Translations under genes and position numbers: made by a program
In this document: positions 1 to 14,703 of the stretch, in pieces
How positions within the stretch are numbered: position 1 is the first letter of the stretch
How the letters are laid out: every line of letters begins with the position of its first letter
Source: Litomosoides sigmodontis
Taxonomy: Eukaryota > Nematoda > Chromadorea > Rhabditida > Onchocercidae
NCBI GenBank assembly: GCA_963070105.1
Contig: OY718805.1
Coordinates: 8,487,001-8,551,000, forward strand
Direction: 5' to 3'
Length of the DNA: 64,000 nt
The notes under the pieces: model-generated
Database searches by the model: none
Told to the model about the DNA's origin: nothing
Seen by the model: the letters and a program-made list of their open reading frames with translations, nothing else

Positions 1-1039
1 AGAAATTCACATATCCAATTACATATATATATATAATATATATCTTAATGGAATGAATTATGAAAGAAATCAATCTGTCTGCGCCGCTCGTCAAACTTCA
101 TTTTTGAATTTTTTTTATCATTGTATTACATCAAAATGGTATTATTGAATAGCTGTCAAATTTTCAATGATTTTTTTCGCTCATAAAATGATGAAATTTT
201 AATTGAATAAAAGAAAAAAAGATGTTTCATTTTATTTTTCATTTCTTTCTTTGCATATTGCATACGAGAAACTTTTGCCTCACTTCTCATCCTGTTGTAT
301 TGGAGGATTCATAATTGTTTGGCAGCATGAATTTCGAAGCTGTCACTTAGATGCTACACTAATTGAAATGCACAACCATTTGTAATTGAAACGTTTATAA
401 ATAGCAAAATAATTTATGTAATAATTTAAGCTAAAACTAATAATTTATAAATGTGTTGTTCCAAGTAGATTTTGCAAGAATTTTCACTTAGAAAAGCAAA
501 GCAAAGACTTATTTGCAAAAAAAAAAGAAAAAAAAATTGACACGTTTTCCTAGTGAATTAAAAGCAGTGCTAAAAGCAGTTCAGTGATTTTACTGTTTTG
601 TTGCGAAAATTTATCTAAAATTGTTAATTTTTACATGCAACGATAGAGTCTAACCCATCCTGCTTAGTTCATCTAAAAATTATCAAATTCAGTGACGCAA
701 TTTGCTGCACAACTCATTTGGGGTATGTGTTAAGGAACGTGAAAAGAAACGTGAAAAGATTTGACAATGTCAAACCTGTGCATGCCATAAATTGTTGGCA
801 CGCTGAGAAATTTTGAAATTTGATAATGAAAAATGTAAAACGACACCATTGACTATAGTAAAATTTTTATTTTAAACATGTCATGGATATTAACGGAATT
901 ACAGCAAACAATGTAGTAATATGTACATATCGTATGAGAGAAAAAAAGGAAAAAAAACGCAACTAATAGTTGCAGCAAAGAAAAAGAAGAAAAAAAGAGG
1001 AAAAGACCATGAGTTTTGGTTCGGATGAAATTTTACAAT
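1..1039. other. 3' flank of the first gene, no other gene seen
   Basis: AT-rich sequence with short A and T runs and no ORF flanked by convincing splice sites. It is the downstream flank of the minus-strand gene that stops at 1040. A minus-strand AATAAA lies at 866-871, about 170 bases past that stop, and may be its poly(A) signal. Confidence 0.4.
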
Positions 1040-2139
1040 TTATATTTCACTGATCGAAGACACGGAATACTTGTTCACATTTGCGATGATACGTATTTCT
1101 GGCAGCAAACGATCCTCCGTGGAGGACAAAAGTTGTGACTTCCAAGTCTAAAAATTTCTTTCGAAAATTTTTCCCTTTTTTTTTCAATTTTGAAATTGAT
1201 AGAATTGATAAATGTTATGAATGAAAGATACCAAAATGTTACTATGGAGTAAAGGTAAAAGATGAAAAGCATTCCGACACAATCACTCATATACATTCTT
1301 TCTCGTCATTTAGCAAATTTGATTTCGTGGTCAATTTCAATTTACCGTTTGATCCTCTCCCATAGTAGCTGCGGCTGTCACATCCAAATCACCACTTTCA
1401 CTATCGATAACCGATGAATCCAATGTTAGTGCAACCACAATTATACCTAAAGTTTTAAATTGTAAATTTCATTCATTAAATGCAACTCTCGACTACCACT
1501 GACTGCTGCTAGCTGGCAATTCTAGCATTGTGCATTAGAGAAAATGCGTTTACCTTTTCGGTATGAAGAAGGATGAGATGAATGAATGGCGGAAAAGTTG
1601 AGCGTGAAAATTTTTATATAAATCGTTAAGCTAAAAAAAAAAGAAAAATTACAGTAATCTCACCCGTAATAAGCAAGACAATACTGAGCAATGAAATAAT
1701 TAGCACGACGACCACGTTCAACGTAACATTTGCATTAATTTCTAAGTTTGATGCCGAATCATCTGACATAAGCAATATGCGCACTACTTCATCTCCATCT
1801 ACAACTACAATAAATTAAACTTTGAAATTTCAGTAAAAACTTGAATAATTTGAACAGCAATTCGTTGCTACCACTCACTGCCTACCATCCATCCAATTTA
1901 CTGCTCAGCAAATGCCACTTAAATTTCCTCTATAATCAATCTTTTTGCTTCTTTTTTTCTCTTTCATCAATATTTTCCATCTAATCAGTTAAAATTAAAA
2001 CATTAAAACGTTGTGCAAAAAAACCTGTTTTTGGATCAATACGTGAAATAAAACGTTGCCGTATGTTCACATATTTAAAAGCAGCAATGAATAAGACGAA
2101 AAAGAGTGTTGCTAGTGCGAAACGCACTAGAAGACGCAT
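1040..2139 (-). CDS. Unknown small membrane protein, four exons, 154 aa
   Basis: Join, on the minus strand, 2139-2025, 1804-1664, 1446-1346 and 1147-1040 (stop TAA). The introns are GT-AG, the phases agree and the total is exactly 155 codons. The start follows a TTTTTTAG acceptor at 2155-2154 by 14 bases, which suits spliced-leader addition. Residues about 4-24 form a hydrophobic segment (signal anchor or signal peptide). A short hydrophilic stretch with one N-glycosylation sequon (NVT) follows. A second hydrophobic segment of about 27 residues comes next, rich in Val, Ile and Leu. The tail is about 65 residues, acidic and Ser/Thr-rich. I see no catalytic motif and do not recognise the family. 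It could be a receptor accessory subunit or another small one- or two-pass protein. The gene structure is well supported; function is open. Confidence 0.65.
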
Positions 2140-2537
2140 ACATTCGCAGGCAGCTAAAAAATACTATGCTGTTGTTTGCTTTCCGTTTCTTTTTCCGGAT
2201 TAATCACCGGAAAGAGCCAATAGCTGCAGTGTTTCTCAGCTATATTACTGTAACTGAAAGTTTCACACATCTTGCATAACGCATAAATTCAGTGAATGAT
2301 AGTAAATGAACGTAGCACCACAGTTAATGATTATTGTTGATTTATTTTTCACTTCTCTACCCAAATCTATCATTTGCAACATTCATTTGAAATGCTTAAA
2401 TGATAATCACTTTGCATGCATTCCTCAACATTTAATCAATTTCAAATCTATCAAGCATTTACATTAATTTAGAATAACTTTTAGAGCAAAATTTTAATAA
2501 AATTTATAGCAATTCTCATAATCAACAAAGTGACATT

Positions 2538-2540
<3 letters not shown>

Positions 2541-2615
<75 letters not shown>
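2541..2615. repeat. (GT)n microsatellite
   Basis: Uninterrupted GT dinucleotide run of about 37 units in the intergenic stretch upstream of the first gene. Confidence 0.95.
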
Positions 2616-2616
<1 letters not shown>

Positions 2617-2842
2617 TAAAAGAGAGGTAATAAATTTGTGTAAAAATATTCGCAGTTAAAATGTATTGTATATTATCATCTTCATTATGCAAAAAAAATT
2701 ACGATCACATTAACCGTGCACGTAACGTGTAATGTTAATTGCATGAATTTTCACATCATTAAATACAATCGATAATAATTTTTAGATAACATTTTCCATT
2801 TATTTGATCAGCTAAAATTCACACTTTCGATAACAAATTTAA

Positions 2843-2902
2843 CTGTTGCTTTTTTTCTAGCAAAAAAAGTTTCTGTTGCTTTTTTTCTAGCAAAAAAAGT
2901 TT
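2843..2902. repeat. 30-bp perfect direct duplication
   Basis: A 30-base unit beginning CTGTTGCTTTTTTTCTAGC occurs twice back to back (2843-2872 and 2873-2902) with no visible difference. Each copy holds a TTTTTCTAG string that resembles a splice acceptor on the plus strand. The rest of 2160-3420 shows only AT-rich DNA and a purine-rich patch at about 3296-3345. Confidence 0.85.
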
Positions 2903-3420
2903 CCTACGTTATTCGTTAAATTCTTTCTAGCACACTTAATAAGCATTAGCATATGGTTGATGCTTAAATTTCGTTGCATTAACAACAATAGCTGCTAAAA
3001 AGGCTAATATATTTTAATTGAAAAATAAAACCAATTTTAAATCACAATCAGTGATAGTAGATTGGTGAAGGAATGAAGAGATGTGTGAGTAAACAGGTAG
3101 TGATTTATGTATTTAATCGTAATCGTAAACATAAGTTTCACTTTCTAAATTTCACTTTAATTAAAACAAAAAAAAATAGGGAAGGGAAAGGAATGGCAAA
3201 TGTAGACAACTGTTATCAATGATAGGAGTATTATAATTCATTCTAAAAACATTTAATTCAAATATTAGCTATTATGACAACAAAGAGGGAATGATGGAGT
3301 GAAGAGAGGAAGGAAGGAGGGAGAGAGAAGTTAGTGAGAAGAGGAATTTCAAACTAATGTTAATTAAGATTAATGTTTGGATTAACTGTGCTTTATATCA
3401 TTATTCATTTAAGCATCAAT

Positions 3421-3645
3421 TTAAGCACTACTGCCATATAACATGATGATCGAAATTAGAAGATCTGGAACCTGTGAGAGTGAAAGGAGCACAGAGAGGA
3501 GTGAGTGAGTGAGAGAGTGAGTAAGTGAGTGAATGAAAGTACCTGAAGTAAACAGGGGGAAAAAACAACGTGAGGAAGCGAAACTCACGTGAGGGAGCAG
3601 CACGAATAAAGTACAAATTATTGCTATCAAAACGATGCGATCCAT
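3421..3645 (-). CDS. Candidate 35-residue membrane micropeptide, two exons
   Basis: Exon 1 is 3645-3589 and exon 2 is 3471-3421 (stop TAA). The donor is GTGAGT, the acceptor CTCTCACAG, and both meet in phase 0. The ATG directly follows a CAG-TAG acceptor-like string. Exon 1 encodes 19 residues with the hydrophobic core IVLIAIICTLFVLL; exon 2 adds 16 residues with a second hydrophobic patch (LLISIIML). The product would be almost entirely membrane-embedded, in the size range of regulators such as sarcolamban, but I see no sequence match to them. The two hydrophobic blocks falling in frame across good splice sites is the only support. It could be a chance ORF. Confidence 0.3.
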   Translation of the reverse strand: MDRIVLIAIICTLFVLLPHVSFASSRCFFPLFTSGTFIHSLTHSLTHSLLSVLLSLSQVPDLLISIIMLYGSSA

Positions 3646-3910
3646 CTACTGATCATTTGTGACGAATTTTTCTTTTTTTTTACTACCAAAATTATGCTTA
3701 GATCAGTCAAAGCTAATGTGATGAAAAAGAGTGAAATGATCCAACAATACTCAATGACAACGAGTTCAACTCGCAACAAATTCAGGCAATATTCGCATTT
3801 GAAATACTTTTTGCAGCATATATTCGTTACAAGCAAAGTAATAATAACATTAATGATAATCATAAAAAGTAATAACATAATAATAACACTACTAATAATA
3901 ATTAATAACA

Positions 3911-4887
<977 letters not shown>

Positions 4888-4889
4888 AA

Positions 4890-6003
4890 TAACAATGTTA
4901 CCAATAGATACATATAATAGTAAACAGTACATTTGATTAAGTACAGCTTTTTTTAATGTTTTTTTTATCAAATAGAAAAAGAGTAGCAATAATGAATAAT
5001 TCAAATAGCAATTACATAACTGATAATCGACATATAGGCAAGCCGCTTTAATTTACACGAAACATTTTTCGAGGGAGAGAGAGAAAGAGAGAGAGAGAGA
5101 AGGGGAGAGCGAGTCTAACTAAAGGTGTTAGAAAAATAAAAGAGGAATAGTAAAAATTTTGGCCTAAAAGCATTCTTTACCTCACAAATGATAATCGAAA
5201 TCATTGCAAAAGGATACTGAAATGAAAATGACAGTAGCAATAGATGAAAGTTAAAGATTAAAATTGTGTGTGAAATAGCAAAATAAATCCATTCGAAATA
5301 ATTAGCAAGTGCTGTTATTTGACTTTCCCAGCAGCTAATAATACCAAGTAGGTTTTAAAACCAACACTGAAACCCTGAAATGATGAATGCGTCATTTTGA
5401 AAATTAATTTCAATTAATTGTGAAGAAGAAGAGGAATGCTAAGATGTGACTAGATCAGATTAAAAAGGCGAAGTGATTTTTGAAAACAGTTTGGTGATGG
5501 GATGGCGATGAACGATGAAAAAGCCATCATTAAATAAGTGAGGAGCGAAGGCACAAAAAGGGCAGTTGAGTTTTGAAAAAATGGTTGAACTTCATCGCGA
5601 TCCCTCAACTACCGTAATCGCTTAAGCAATTAAGTTTCAATGCACTCCATGATAAGTTAAAGCAAAAAAAAACCGAAAAAAAACAGGCTAGTAACTAATG
5701 GATTACAAAACTTGTTAAAAAAAAGTTGCAAAATGAGTTAGGTTGATCGCTTAAATACCAAGTTATTATTTGAAAATTTATGGTTAAAACAAATTTAAAA
5801 AATGCTTAAAATTTCTAGCTGTATTAGAAGACTTTTGTGAACCATTTGAGCAAATACACAATAAGTAAAGTGATTGTTGAACTACAAAAGGGTGTATGGA
5901 CTTCGTCATTCAAACGCTTAATGATCACGTTCACATACGTGTTGCTAAAAATGCAGATAGTGAATTTGGGTCCACTGAAAAGTGTTTAGCATAAAGTTTC
6001 AAG

Positions 6004-6034
<31 letters not shown>

Positions 6035-6839
6035 GATTTTCATAAAATAATAAAGAAAAAATGCTTACATACTCAATATTAATAATTAAAAAGTATTATT
6101 AGAAGAAATTCATGAGGATGGAAAAACCTCAAATATCGTTGAAAAGATGAATATATCATACAACATTATCAATTATGAAATTAACGAGAGAATCGATTTA
6201 ATGAAATTCGAGTGAAATTTTCTAAAATCGATGCGACCAGAGATGTCAACAGACTATATAGTTAGTGGGAAATTGATAGATAACGTTTGTCGACGAAGTG
6301 AAATAGACTGTTGCGAGTAAGTTTAACTGAAAAATAAACAAGAAATGTTGTGGATGAGAAATAAAAGCATTCATATGCTTTAGAGAAATTACAACATATA
6401 AACATAATGCATGAATAATTTAAAATTTTAACAACAATTAATTGTAACAAAAAAATGCTAGAAATACAATTGAACAATTTATACCAGCAATATAACTTAT
6501 CCAAATGCTTATGAAAAAAGCAGCCATAAATTGAATATGAGGCGCAAAATGTTACCCATAAAGGATCACAGTGCAAGAGCGCCAACTGTATGAATAAATG
6601 TTAGCTAGCTGTTAAGAAAATAAATCGTTGCATGCTTAGCATATGTGATCGTGAAAAATAATTTGAATGTACAATTCGATATTGTACACGTACAGCTAAT
6701 ATCAAATTGAACTTTTTAAAAAATTATAAGAGCGATAATTTCATTGCTAAATTACGTACGTAGCATAATATGACGGGAATTAAAAACAAAAACTTTCAAA
6801 AGAAAGATGAATGAAATGCTAATAAACAAGCTACTGCAC

Positions 6840-6876
<37 letters not shown>

Positions 6877-8400
6877 AAATAAAATTTAAATAAAAACGAA
6901 AAAAAATAATAAAAAGAAATGGTGGAAAAAAATTTTTTTTTAATTTTTTGAAATATCAGATTTTTGAAATATCAAAAATTTTTTTAAAATATTCAAAAAA
7001 ATTTTTTTGAAATATCAGATGAATTGTATTAGAATAGGGATGATTCTTCTGTGATAGGACAAAAGTAAGTGTAGCAGTAAACATAACCGTTATATATTTA
7101 AATATGAAACATCGAATAGCATATGAATATACATATAAGAAAGAAAAAATCCTCCCTCTTCCCTCCGTTTCCTCTTCTCTCTCTCTCTCTCTCCTCCTCC
7201 TCCTCCTCCTCCTTGTCCTCTCTCGACTTCCAATAACGTTACAAGTATATGTCATGTATCAAATTAAAAACGTACACCAATTCACAGGTACACCAATTTA
7301 CACCATAATCGAACATATCGACCGGAATGATTTATTAAATTTTAAAATAATTCTATCACTTTCAATTTTGAAATATGTGATATGAAGAGGGAGAACAAAA
7401 AAAAATCGTTGAGCAACAACAATACTCGTGTATTTTTGAAAAGCAAAAGCAAAAAAAAAAAGCATTCGTTTCATTTTTTAAAAAAGAAATTAGCAAATTG
7501 TAAGCGAATGTATGGAATAATAAAATTGGAGAAATGGGCAACAAAAAAGAAAGAGAGGAACATAAAAGAAATTTTTATGTCTGAAATGATTAAAAATCTT
7601 TGAAAAAAAAAATTTAATTTAATACCAAGAATTTATCGTAGTGGAAAAGAGCAAAGAGTAGTAACGATTGAAATGACGCAACGGTATTATCAAATAACTA
7701 ATTGATTCAATGTGTAAACTTTTTTTCCATGAAATTAACTCACAATAGCTTTTAATAACTCAAATTTATAAGGTGTACTAGCACAGGTAAGTAAGACTTA
7801 AGGAAGCATAATGAGTGATAGAAATGAGGAAAAGTTAAATTTTAAAATTAAAAAATATGATGTAATTTTCTGCTTCTGTTTTCGCTAGAACATTTTCCCA
7901 AGAATTAGATGATTAACAAGAGTGTACATTGAGTGATAAATTCGAGTGAATTTTGCATTAATCAATGCTTTGCCACAGAATTCAAGAGTAAAAATTAGAA
8001 ATGAAATTTCCAATCTGAATTTTTGAAAGCTACAAATTTTGTTTTAAGCACTTAAAGAAACATCAACATTTACACTCAAATTTCATTCCCATGTAAAAGT
8101 GTAAAATGTGTTCAGTTTCATTTGCGCCACTAATTTGAACTACCTAAATTGATAGTATAGCTCAAATGCATTAGCGATGCATTGAAATCCTATAATTAAC
8201 GCTTGAAATTAGTTTAGCAATAAGGAAAAAAAAGTAAACTGAAAAAAAACAAAGAAATTGAAAAAAAAAACCAATTTTTGCAAAAACGTATGAGAATTTG
8301 ATGCTATGATCTGTCAAATTGTCAAAATTTAATCTGTCAAATTGTCAAAATTAAATATTTTAACTGGAAAAAATCAATGCAAATGGCTCCACAACCAATC
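4890..8400. other. Intergenic, no gene recognised
   Basis: AT-rich DNA with short GA tracts (5071-5111, 6005-6030), an AT run (6843-6872) and a pyrimidine-rich block on the plus strand (7150-7220). No splice-consistent ORF or known motif was found on either strand. An ORF of about 107 codons on the minus strand (6262-6585) is compositionally like random AT-rich sequence. Confidence 0.5.
6843..6872. repeat. (AT)n microsatellite
   Basis: About 15 AT units. Confidence 0.9.
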
Positions 8401-8585
8401 AGCGGCGGCTTAGTTTAGAAATCAAAACAACCTGAAGCAACCTGAAATAGCTCTGCCACATAATGGAAATGTTTGCCATTACGACAATAGCATTGTTGTT
8501 GCTATTGCTGTTGTGTACGCATGGGTCTACGTGTGTATGTATTAGTTTATATTTGCATTTATATATATACAATTCATATGTGTAT

Positions 8586-8661
8586 GCGTCTCGTTTGTAT
8601 ACGCACGTGCTTGTACGTGTATGTGCGCCTCGTTTGTATACGCACGTGCTTGTACGTGTAC
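8586..8661. repeat. 39-bp tandem duplication, alternating purine-pyrimidine
   Basis: Two copies at a 39-base offset share at least 33 identical bases (core CGTTTGTATACGCACGTGC). The surrounding 8515-8790 region is unusually rich in GT/AC/GC alternation with several ACGTG strings. Confidence 0.8.
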
Positions 8662-9063
8662 GTTTATCCGTAATGGATACGATATGCGCATATATGCAGC
8701 TTTGCAGATGAAAGGTAAAATATGGAATAGGTTCAAAGTGCATACACTGTGTATACGTGTACATATACGTGTGTATGCTCTGTGTGTAATTTTACAGATG
8801 AAAGATTAAAATATGCTTATAGTCACTGGAACTAACTTGCTACACCATTTGTTAAATATTTTAAAAAGTTAGGCACTGTAGCACGGAAGTGATAAATCAA
8901 ACTTTTTTACAAGAAAATTTATGTAAATTTTCTTTTTTTGTATAATTAAACAAATTTAAATGTACCTATGATGGACTACTCCTCTAATACACATATCAAA
9001 TAATGAAGAGAAACTAAAATGTTATTTTAGGATGAAATAAAACATCACATACAAAATCTACAA

Positions 9064-9064
<1 letters not shown>

Positions 9065-9095
<31 letters not shown>

Positions 9096-9122
9096 TGTGC
9101 GTGTGTGTGTGTGTGTGTGTGT
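9065..9122. repeat. (GT)n microsatellite with GTAT/GTGC breaks
   Basis: About 29 dinucleotides with two interruptions. Confidence 0.9.
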
Positions 9123-10411
9123 TTTCCATTCCATTTTCCATTCCATCCTTCAAATGTTAAATTTTAGTGAAAGGAAAAAATTTGTCTATAATTTGATTGC
9201 TACACAGATGTACATACAGTTGTCGATGGATAACCTTTCTAACTTAAAAAAAAAAAGAAAAACTAATCGGTTATAAGCCTAAGAATACTTGCTACATTTA
9301 TTTCAAAATATCATCATTTTAAGCTAACATAGAAGTTTCAGCTATCACACTTCCTTCACTCCTGTTGTAATATATGAATTTTCAGTTGAAGAAGTCGAGT
9401 GTTAATTTTATGATTTATAATTTATTTCAAATTTCAAATAAAACAAAAAGGAAAAGAAAATCACTTCATTCCAAAAATCTTCCAGTTTGATAGTTGATGA
9501 TGAATTTTTCAAATTTGTTTAGTTTATCATTTGCATTCCAGTTTGATCGATCTTATCTATTTTAACTACTGCCATCATTGCTACTAGTGATACGATCGTT
9601 AGTTCAATTCTTCTTTTCAAATTAAAAAAAAACAGAAAACACCACAAATGAATACATTCGATCATTATCAGAAATTATCGCGTTTATCACTTGCGCTTGC
9701 TTTTCATTCCATCACAAATAAATTCCAAGTAGCAAAAAATAGCCGCAAGGAAAAAGAAATTTTGAAATCAAAATTAAAATTACAAAGTGAAAATAAACCG
9801 TACAGTTTCTCATGTTATGAGGAATATTTCTCTATTCTATAAACCTTTTGAAGAAATTAGAGGAAAAAAGGGAGAGAGAAAGAGTGAAAATGCAATTAAA
9901 GTTCAATTCAATGGTAATGCAATAGAAAAACAAAAATTCCTTCTCTTCTTTTCTTTTCTTTTACATTTAAAAATTCAACAATGAATATTTCGAAAAGTGC
10001 TAGCAATTCGTTAACTCACAAAGGAATTTCAGAAGAAATTGCTAACATCAAAATTAATGAAAAATAAATGATGACGTAGAAAGCAGCAGGTTAGCTAATT
10101 TCATACAACAAACTCTCACTGTTTACCACATTCCCACTTCTCATGCAAAATCATTCATTCATTCATTACAAATTAGCATAATTTATTTTAGAGCTGATGA
10201 AGCAAACCAGTCAATTTCACGTCAAAATGATCGTATTAATTAGTTTGTAATTTCAATGCAACGACGATTGAGATTTAATTGTTGCAAATTTCAGCAGCGA
10301 AATGGGAGGGACGAGTGATTGCTGTTGAAAATTGAATGATTGATTTGTGATATATGATGTTTAGCTGACTTACGTGAATGATGTGGAAGTGTGGATGTGA
10401 TGTGAGCTAAA

Positions 10412-10456
10412 TGAGGTCACGCTGTAAGGGTGAGGTTAGCTTACAGCTTGACCTCA
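10412..10456. repeat. Inverted repeat: 17-bp arms with AGGTCA half-sites
   Basis: The left arm 10412-10428 (TGAGGTCACGCTGTAAG) and right arm 10440-10456 are reverse complements with one mismatch, around an 11-base loop. Each arm carries AGGTCA, the nuclear-receptor half-site. Whether it acts as RNA hairpin or protein-binding site cannot be told from sequence. Confidence 0.8.
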
Positions 10457-11603
10457 GATGGGAAAATCGATGAGCAAAGGGCACACACACACACATCATT
10501 ATTTCCGCATAAAATTCACAAATTACTGACCTAAGCATGATAGGAGGAGTAAGCCGTGCCTGCACTTACAATGCAGTTGTGAACACTCTGCAAAATTAAT
10601 TACCTAGCCATTGATTGATGTCAAATAAGAAGCATAAGCAACGGGAAGAGAGAGACAGAGAGGAAGGAGAGAGAGAGAGAGAGAGAAAGAGTTCAGAGAA
10701 AGAAATTTTGATAAAGAAGGTGGGAAATTTTTGAAAATTACAAGAAGAAGCTTTCGATACATTCCGTACCGATTGCAGACAAGTGTAATCGAACATTAAA
10801 AGAGCAAATTTTGGAGCAATAAGTAGGGAGCAAATTGCAGAAATGACAATTTTAAGTAAACAGCACAGAGAAAGGAGAGAGGGAAAGAAAGAGTGAAAGG
10901 GAGGTGTACGAGAGAATGAAATGAAATTACACATAGGTGGTGAAAGTAGGTAAGCAGGTGGTTAGATTGTCAGGTAGGTAAGTGGATAGAGATGAGAAGA
11001 AAATAAAATGTAAGAGAATGAAAATGACTGAAAGGCATTTTGTTTCTTCATTCTTTACATTGATATTAAAATCAGGTATGAAAGTGGTGGTATTTCATTG
11101 CATAATGAATTTTAAACGAAATATGCTTTTAGTTAAAAGTTAAAAGTACTTGTATACTTAAAAGAATTTTTTAAAAAAAAAAAGAAATTTTAGGCTTCAA
11201 TAATATTTACAATTAACCAATTTCAAATTTATTCGTATTTTTCGAATGAATGAACTGTTCACTGATGTGAACAAACGATCGAAAAATGGTGGAATATTTT
11301 AATGCTTTATTTAAATTATGAATAATTTTTTATAAAATATCAAAATAATAAGGAGGGAAAGAAGAAATGTCTGCCTAGTTCTATCATTGTTTCTCCGCCT
11401 CACTTATCCCACACCTATTCATATCTACCTGGTGCACAACAATTTCACTTCATTACTTTAATTTAATTTCACTTCATGCATTCCTGTCCCTTCTCACCTT
11501 CTCCGCCTTCATTTAAAATTGTCATTTCTTTCAATTGCATCTAAAATTTCTCATTCTTTTATTATCTACTTTTGTTCCACTTAAACCGGAGTTTCTTTCA
11601 AAT

Positions 11604-11755
11604 ATACACACATACACACACACACACATACACACACACACATACACACACACATACACACACATACACACATACACACACACATACACACATACACACA
11701 CATACACACACACATACACATACACACACACATACACACACACACACACACATAC
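11604..11755. repeat. (CA)n/(CATA) microsatellite
   Basis: About 150 bp of CA repeats broken regularly by CATA. Confidence 0.95.
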
Positions 11756-14400
11756 CAAGCACAGATACGTTGCACACGTACGCACACACTCATTCATACA
11801 AGCACATATATATATCACACTCATAAACGTGCAATTCAGGAGGTGTAGTAGTGGTCACATGTTGATAACGTCCATTGGGTATATTTACTGGATTGTTTCT
11901 TCTGGTCATTCTATTGCACTTTTCAAATTTCACTATCACATGAAAACTGCGTGAAGATGGAATGGAAGTGGAAATGACAGTGTTATTGTTAACATTTTTG
12001 AAAATTCAATTATTCGTTCATTGATTTGGAGAAAGAGAGATTAGTTGGTAAATTCGTTTTGGCGCAAACTCTCCCACTCCATTATTGTTTCACGCGAAAA
12101 AACAAATCAACGTGTCATTGATTATCGATTGCAATCGTTAAATGACTTCAATCAATGGCTATTATTATTGATCACTGATCAAATGATCAAATGCAAATGT
12201 TACCACACTGTAGTGCCACCACACGATAGATGAATGATGCATTAGTAATTTTAAAATGACAATTTTACATACATTTAAGTAACTTATTGTTTATGACTAA
12301 AATCACTCATTCCTATCCATCAATAAACAATTTTTTTTTCTTAACCTCAAAAATATTTCATAAAATTTTCCATTTCGCGCTCAATCTTCCTACACCTTAC
12401 TTAGTGTAATCGTTCCAACTAGTAGTTTGAAACTTGTAGATTGCTAGGAAGAAAAAAGAGCAAAAAGAAAATTCGCCTGCTTTTTTGCTTTTAGTAAGAT
12501 AATCTCAATGGTTCAATTCAATCAAACAAATGAAATGTGCAAAAAAAAGTATTTTACAAATGCCTTTTTTTTTCCCTAAAATTTCCAGAATATTTTTAAT
12601 AAAGTGTGTTTGGGAAAAATATTTAAGAATATTTTTTTGCTGTTGTTGTTGCCTCATTCAGTTCAGTGATCATCAAGCGGCAATCCTTTTAATTCCTTCT
12701 TCGCATACAGTTGTGAAAAATGCAATTTTTTTTCCGTGTACAAGTGAAGAAGCAAAAGATGACGTATAAAAGCTAAAATTAAATTATAAAAATCCTTATA
12801 AGAATTAAATTACAATATAGGTCATAATATGAAAATAATTACAACACATAAATGGTCATTAATATACAAATAATCATCATCATTATAGTTATAATTACAA
12901 TCATTATAGTTGTAATATATGAAATTCCAAATCATTACAATTAATTACGAGTATCTTTGTAGTAATAATATGTATATATATGTATCATATGAAATCACAT
13001 GCATATTTTTTTTCACTTTATCCAATAACAATTACGATAATTTCCAATTTATTTACACGTAAACTCGTACGTTGAAAAGAGCTCGCAGCACGTAAGCTAA
13101 CTATTTTCTGAATGAAACTTTAGTGAGTTTTTTTTTGAGAAATTATTTTGGAATAAAATTTAATGAGTAATATTTGAGGAAAGCTATCACACATCAATGT
13201 CATTTTTATTCCAAATTAATACTTTGCAATGAACCGACTTGAATATTGAAATGCGAGAGATTATTGCACTAATAGAGCAAAGAAGGATTATCTGTCTACA
13301 TCAGTGCATAAAATAAAAGCTAATCAAATACAAATGAATTGAAAAAATTCAAGAAAAAAAAAGCATTTCGTTTCTGTTCTCTTTCTCATTCTAATACAAA
13401 AATTAAATTCAAAATCGAAAATATTTTATTCAAGAAAAAATGAAGCTTTTTTTGATCCTTTTAACCAAAAAGAGAAGAAGGTGGAAGAAAGAAGGGAAAT
13501 TTAATGAATGTATGCAAGCGAATAGCATCAATTAGAAGATAGCATAAACATGAGGATGTACGGGTTAATTGTTAATCGCGAAAAGAGAGAGGGAGAGAGA
13601 GAGAGAGAGAGAGAGAGGAGAAATCTTACAAAGAAAAAGATTGCATGGAAATCGAAAAAAGAATAATTGAAGAGTGTGAAAAAGTATTGCAGGAATGCAG
13701 AGTAGAGAGAGATTTTACATGAAAAAAAGTGACGACAATTTTTGTACAAAAAAAAAAAATTTCAAAATACACAGCAACAATTTTGAAATATCATTTAAAT
13801 TTATCGTTTAATCGTTATCAAATTTCACTCAATTCTTCTATATGTTATATTAGTAGCTAAAATTCATTGATAACTAACCAAAGAGTTAAAATACCATTTA
13901 TATTATTGGAAATGAAGGAGGAATTTAAAACGAATACTTAGCGTTATTTTGTTACATTTTCAAATATAAAATGCAATAGGAAAGATTGTGTTTTTGGTTA
14001 AAGAGTGAGAGAAATGAAGAGAGGGCGAGAATGAAAACAAAAAAAAAACAAATGAAACATTTTAGTTTCAGTAAGTGTATGCATGCCATTTGTGGCAATC
14101 TCATAATGCTAAAAGAATTTTTTAAAAAAATAATGAAAAATAATGCTAACATCTACTTGGCTCAAAATAACTGAAATAGCAAATGAAGTAAGCAAGTGTT
14201 TTCAATGGGAAATTGCAATTATCAGATTATCAGATTAGCCTTATCACTTCACCTCACCTCTGTGCGTGGATAGTGCAACATTTATCACTCATTAATTAAT
14301 TATAGGTAGACGTGCGCGTGTGCGCGTGTGTGTGTGATAGTGTAATAATTTGCATGTTCTACAAATATATTGCATATGATATAGTAAAAACAATGATGTA

Positions 14401-14474
<74 letters not shown>

Positions 14475-14538
14475 TGTATGTGTGTGTGTGTGTGTGTCTG
14501 TATGTGTGTGCATGTGTGTAAATATATATATATATATA

Positions 14539-14575
<37 letters not shown>

Positions 14576-14654
14576 TGTATGTGTGTGCATGTGTGTAAAT
14601 ATATATATATATATATAGTGTGTGTGTGTGTAAATATATATATATATATATATA

Positions 14655-14703
<49 letters not shown>

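Noticed and set aside
10192..10246. Plus-strand stretch after a TTTTAG acceptor encoding ADEANQSISRQNDRIN and stop
   Set aside because: It faintly recalls the C-terminus of SNAP-25-type SNAREs, but it is 16 residues long and no preceding SNARE exon was found.
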